DNA of 47,165 nucleotides from Zetaproteobacteria bacterium CG_4_9_14_3_um_filter_54_145 (GTDB taxonomy: Bacteria; Pseudomonadota; Zetaproteobacteria; Mariprofundales; Mariprofundaceae), in the NCBI GenBank assembly GCA_002791575.1, contig PFXI01000088.1:17114-64278 (forward strand). Direction: 5' to 3'. Under the pieces are notes generated by a model. It worked only from the letters and a program-made list of their open reading frames with translations, had not been told where the DNA came from and searched no databases. The translations under genes were made by a program, and so were the position numbers. Shown here piece after piece: positions 43,743-47,165 of the stretch (position 1 is the first letter of the stretch; each line of letters opens with the position of its first letter).

Positions 43743-45884
43743 TCAGCCATCCAGCATTGATTTTCTCTCTTTCAGTTGCAGGGCAATAGCATCGGCCGGC
43801 AGCGGCGGGCTGGAGAGATAGCCCAGCATCCCGTCGGAATCATGATCGCGCAGGAACTGTAATTGATCGCTGGTCTCCACACCTTCCGCGACCACCTGAT
43901 GATTGAGGATATGGCCCATGGCGATAATGGCATTGGCAATCTGGCCGCTGTCGCTCTCCTGCCCGATCTGGTTGACCAGTGAGCGGTTCATCTTCAATTC
44001 GTGGATGGCCATACTCTTCAGCGACTGCAGCGAGAAAAAACCGGAGCCGAAATTATCGATGGTTATTTTCACGCCCAGCGCATTCAACTCGTTCATGGTT
44101 TGTGAGACGGCAGCACCATGCAGCATCAGGTCCCCTTCACTGATCTCCAGCTCAAGCATGCCGGCATCAAGCCGGCTCTGCTGCAAAATGCGCATCACCA
44201 GATCCTTGAAGCCGGCATGCCTTAACTGCTCGGCCGTCACATTCACCGATACCGGCACAATGGGCAGTCCGGCCTCCTGCCATGTCCGATTCTGCCGGCA
44301 GGCATGGCGCAGCACCCATTCACCAATCGCCACAATCAGCCCGGTCCTGTTGGCCAGCGGCAGGAACTGGTCGGGCATGACAATGCCCGCATCGCCCCTG
44401 TCCCAGCGCAACAGGGCATGCGTACCGGTAATCAGGCCATGCTTCAGATCAACCTTGGGCTGGTAATAGACCACCAACTCATCATTGCTAATAGCCTGAC
44501 GCAGTGCCTTTTCCAGATCCAGCTCATCATCCCGCCCGCCGACCACGCCCTCAGCGTCGCCCCGGAAAACGCAGTAACGGTTGCGCCCCATCTCCTTGGC
44601 CTGATACATCGCGGCATCCGCCAGCCGCATAAAGGTTTCCGTATCGCTGTAGTCATGCGTCTCAACGCAGATACCAATGCTGATGCCGAGCACATAACGA
44701 CTCTCCTTGAGTATCATCGGCTCCTGAATGACGGCAATAATCTTGTCGGCGAGTGTGCAGGCGGACTGTTCCGAACCGATATCACCGAGAATAATACTGA
44801 ACTCATCGCCGCCGATCCTGGCCAGCGTATCGGTTTCACGAATACAACCGAGCAGCCTTCTGCCGACTTCAATAAGGGCCTTATCGCCCCACTCATGACC
44901 AAGCTCATCGTTGATCGGCTTGAAGTAATCCAGATCCATGAACAGCACTGCCATCGCTGTCTGACTGCGACGGGCTTGTGCAATAGCCTGTTTCAGGCGG
45001 TCATAGTAGAGGCTGCGGTTGGGCAGGCCAGTGAGCAGGTCCGTATAGGCCATCTGCGTAATTTTTTCCTCATTCTGCTTATGCTCGGAGATGTCGGCGA
45101 TAAAACCGAGAAACTCCAGCTGTCCATGTTGATCCTTCGCCAGCCTGACCTCATCACCTACCCAAAAATAGTGGCCATCCTTGTGCTGAAAACGGTATTC
45201 AAAACGATTACTGCCCTGCTCAACGGCACGCTGCAGCTCACTGCATACATGCTCGAGATCCTCCGGGTGAACGCAGTCCAGACGAAAACGAGGCTCACTG
45301 GTGAACGTCTCAGCATCATAGCCGCAGAGCCGCATCACATTATCGCTGATAAATGTCGTGGCGAAATCTTGCGAAATATTCGAGGCATAAATAACAGCCG
45401 CCGTTGATGTAAGCAGGAAATTCAAACGCTCATTGGCTTTGCGTATCTGTGTTTCACTCTGCTGCAACCGCTGATAGATCGCCTGAAAATCCTGCAGACG
45501 CTGGTTCTCCTGCTGCAGCGCGCGAAAATCCAGCCAGTGTTTAACGCTATGCACCAGCTCATGCGGATTGACCGGTTTTTCAAGGTATTCCACGGCTCCC
45601 TGACGCAGGGCATCAATGGTGTTCTCCTTGTCGGCAAAACCGGACATCATAATCACAGGGCAGCCCGGCTGATGTTCACGGATATAGGCCAGAATATCGA
45701 GACCGGACCTGCCGACCAGCTGGATGTCGAGCAGGGCGATATCCAGCGATGAATCGATCAGTGGAATGGCCTGATCATAGCCTTCGGCTGCACAGACGAG
45801 GAATCCCGCCTGCTCCAGAAACTGACCATATGCCTCTCTGATCGATTCCTGATCTTCTACAATGAGGCTTCTGGACTGCTTCAC
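43743..45884 (-). CDS. Receiver-PAS-GGDEF-EAL signalling protein with a degenerate EAL domain
   Basis: The 713-residue protein has a CheY-like receiver (about 5-118; Asp53, Ser81, Lys103), a short coiled linker, a PAS/PAC sensor (about 150-270), a GGDEF domain with intact GGDEF at 358-362 and an RxxD product-inhibition site at 349-352, and an EAL-fold domain (about 455-700). The GGDEF domain should make cyclic di-GMP. In the EAL domain the signature glutamate is replaced (GTHALLRW, His489), the DDFG motif is D-N-F-G (Asn611), and the KIDRS motif is KMNRS (Asn633), so phosphodiesterase activity is unlikely. The start is a GTG at 45884 behind GGGGGG; no ATG is in frame. Confidence 0.92.
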   Translation of the reverse strand: MKQSRSLIVEDQESIREAYGQFLEQAGFLVCAAEGYDQAIPLIDSSLDIALLDIQLVGRSGLDILAYIREHQPGCPVIMMSGFADKENTIDALRQGAVEYLEKPVNPHELVHSVKHWLDFRALQQENQRLQDFQAIYQRLQQSETQIRKANERLNFLLTSTAAVIYASNISQDFATTFISDNVMRLCGYDAETFTSEPRFRLDCVHPEDLEHVCSELQRAVEQGSNRFEYRFQHKDGHYFWVGDEVRLAKDQHGQLEFLGFIADISEHKQNEEKITQMAYTDLLTGLPNRSLYYDRLKQAIAQARRSQTAMAVLFMDLDYFKPINDELGHEWGDKALIEVGRRLLGCIRETDTLARIGGDEFSIILGDIGSEQSACTLADKIIAVIQEPMILKESRYVLGISIGICVETHDYSDTETFMRLADAAMYQAKEMGRNRYCVFRGDAEGVVGGRDDELDLEKALRQAISNDELVVYYQPKVDLKHGLITGTHALLRWDRGDAGIVMPDQFLPLANRTGLIVAIGEWVLRHACRQNRTWQEAGLPIVPVSVNVTAEQLRHAGFKDLVMRILQQSRLDAGMLELEISEGDLMLHGAAVSQTMNELNALGVKITIDNFGSGFFSLQSLKSMAIHELKMNRSLVNQIGQESDSGQIANAIIAMGHILNHQVVAEGVETSDQLQFLRDHDSDGMLGYLSSPPLPADAIALQLKERKSMLDG

Positions 45885-46045
45885 ATGCCCCCCGGTATCA
45901 ACTCACACAGCCTGACCCCGGCCACCACCGGCAAGAGCCTGCTGTACGCAGAGAGCATAGCACAGGTGGTGTAATTTGCTAGGCTGAGCGCATACGCAAC
46001 ATCATTCTATTTTCGCACCATACAGGGTGACACGGGGAGTGATTC

Positions 46046-46546
46046 ATGAGCAAGGCAGCAGGGTGGGTTGAACATCTTGGTCTGGTCAAACATCCGGAGG
46101 GCGGCTGGTACAAAGAGGTATACCGCTCGGCCGAATCTGTGGATGCGGCAGCACTGCCCGAGCGTTTTGACGGCAAGCGCTGCTTCAGCACCAGCATCTA
46201 TTTTCTGCTCAGCGGCGATGAATGCTCGCACTTTCATCGCATCAAACAGGATGAGTTATGGCACTTTTATGATGGCGACGGCTTGAGCGTGCATGTGATC
46301 GATGCTGCCGGCAACTACACCGTCAAGAAGCTAGGGCGCCATCCGGAGCAGGGCGAGGCCTTCCAGCAACTGGTGGCGGCCGGTGACTGGTTCGGTGCAC
46401 AAGTGACAAACGGTGGCTATGCGCTGGTGGGATGTACCGTTGCGCCCGGATTTGATTTTGCCGATTTCGAGATGGCAGACCGGCATGCGTTGCTGGCCCG
46501 CTTCCCCCAACACCGCACAGTCATTGAGCGGCTGAGCCGAACATGA
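46046..46546 (+). CDS. Cupin-fold protein, DUF985 family
   Basis: The 166-residue single-domain cupin shows LGLVKHPEGGWYKEVYRS near the start, SIYFLLSGDECSHFHRIKQDELWHFYDGD (His-rich beta core, about 48-77) and a C-terminal LVGCTVAPGFDFADFEMAD, matching DUF985. The substrate is not known; plausible metal-ligand histidines are in the SHFHR stretch. GGGGAG lies before the ATG. Its stop overlaps the start of the following deaminase-like gene (ATGA). Confidence 0.88.
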   Translation: MSKAAGWVEHLGLVKHPEGGWYKEVYRSAESVDAAALPERFDGKRCFSTSIYFLLSGDECSHFHRIKQDELWHFYDGDGLSVHVIDAAGNYTVKKLGRHPEQGEAFQQLVAAGDWFGAQVTNGGYALVGCTVAPGFDFADFEMADRHALLARFPQHRTVIERLSRT

Positions 46547-47080
46547 TCGCCGAATCGGCTGTGGAGCGCATCACCCTTCGTGGCCGGGAATTCCATATCA
46601 AACGGGACGACCTGATTGATCCGCTGCTCTCCGGCAATAAATATCGCAAGCTCTACAGCCTGATTCACACACCGGCAGATCAATACAGGCGCATTGTCTC
46701 CTATGGCGGCACACAGTCCAATGCCATGCTCTCCATCGCCGCCCTGTGCCGGCAGAAGGGGTGGCATTTTGATTACACGGCCAAAACAGTGGCTTCACAC
46801 CTGAAGCTGGCGCCGTCCGGTAATTTGCGGGTAGCGCTTGCGCTCGGCATGCGGCTGCATGAAGTGGCCCCGGAGCAGTATCAAGCCGCCGTGCAGTTGC
46901 TGCAGGCAGAGAGCAAGCCATCCACCCTCCTTGTGCCACAGGGAGGGGCCGATCCGCTGGCCCGGGCCGGCATCGACATACTGGCCCGTGAGATCAGTCA
47001 ATGGCAGCAGCGCCAACAGATAACAGGGCTACATGTCGTCACGCCATCCGGTACGGGCACAACCGCCTACTATCTGGTGC
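46543..47080 (+). pseudogene. PLP-dependent deaminase / D-cysteine desulfhydrase family, interrupted
   Basis: The frame begins at ATG 46543, overlapping the DUF985 stop, and shows the fold-II PLP motifs: HIKRDDLIDPLLSGNKYRKL with the Schiff-base lysine, SYGGTQSNAMLSIAAL, and VVTPSGTGTTAYYL. This is the ACC deaminase/D-cysteine desulfhydrase family, normally 300 or more residues. Recognisable family sequence stops after about 178 codons at GTTAYYL, where repeats of an IS21-like end begin; the frame stays open to the window edge by chance. The gene is probably disrupted. Confidence 0.78.
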
Positions 47081-47165
47081 GTATTCCGGTGAAGTCGGCA
47101 CCTGATTCCAGTCGAACGCGACACCCTATTCCGGTGAAGTCGACACCCCCTTTGGGAGCCTGTTG
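47078..47165. mobile_element. Likely end of an IS21-family insertion sequence
   Basis: Three imperfect tandem copies of about 22 bases follow one another, with ATTCC at 47083, 47105 and 47128 and the pattern ATTCCRGTNGAANNCGRCACC. Multiple short repeats at the ends are typical of IS21-family elements, where they are transposase-binding sites. No transposase (IstA/IstB) is in the window because it ends here. The exact boundary is uncertain; a TG terminal dinucleotide could start at 47078. Confidence 0.6.

Overview
The window looks like the chromosome of a Gram-negative, proteobacteria-type organism of mid-50s GC. It carries outer-membrane lipoproteins, an OmpA-family protein, UppP, Lgt, the DXP isoprenoid pathway, a DprA/TopA/RimI block, SmpB and an ilvBH pair, together with pyruvate:ferredoxin oxidoreductase, a lipoprotein cytochrome c and an AIF-like reductase. 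The overall style recalls the Zetaproteobacteria (Mariprofundus-like), but that is a guess from gene content and nothing here proves it. No rRNA, tRNA, CRISPR array or replication origin was recognised.

Left edge (1-1100): a small defence remnant, made of a putative abortive-infection membrane protein and an 88-codon relic of a large MmeI/YeeA-type DNA methyltransferase whose N- and C-terminal ends are joined at a shared GWAD. Positions 1187-6134: a tightly overlapping minus-strand operon, sppA - YpsA-like nucleotide-binding protein - PfkB sugar kinase - succinate-semialdehyde-type dehydrogenase - ArsR regulator. Positions 6290-7854: uppP and lgt, overlapping. Positions 7970-11693: xseB-ispA-dxs-tlyA behind a good sigma70-type promoter. 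Positions 11824-14675: a PAP2 phosphatase, an AIF-like FAD reductase and HU. Positions 14770-16785: galU-tsaB-LMW phosphatase. Then come an orphan receiver protein (16959), ilvB-ilvH with a structured leader, rimI/topA/dprA/LysM protein, and NDUFA9-like/plsY.

Positions 26469-29278: a small membrane protein, a CHAD protein, a UspA protein and a cytochrome c fused to a coiled-coil lipoprotein. Positions 29357-35984: a three-gene redox operon (GltD-like iron-sulfur flavoprotein, PFOR, Cys-less SthA-type transhydrogenase) that probably connects pyruvate/ferredoxin chemistry with NADPH and NADH. Positions 36219-38613: three envelope coiled-coil proteins around a divergent promoter region. Then smpB, an AEC transporter and a small accessory patch (DUF2391-like, DUF2971, a broken HigB-type toxin with an intact antitoxin) next to a VTT/DedA-type gene whose last codons are duplicated on the far side of the toxin-antitoxin pair.

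The right end holds ogt, a parvulin isomerase, a receiver-PAS-GGDEF-EAL protein with a degenerate EAL domain, a DUF985 cupin, and a PLP-dependent deaminase cut off by three tandem ~22-bp repeats that look like the end of an IS21-family element. I see no complete new multi-gene system. The best leads are the coiled-coil cytochrome lipoprotein, the redox operon, the degenerate EAL protein, the toxin-antitoxin cassette with its duplicated gene end, and the ilv leader hairpins.
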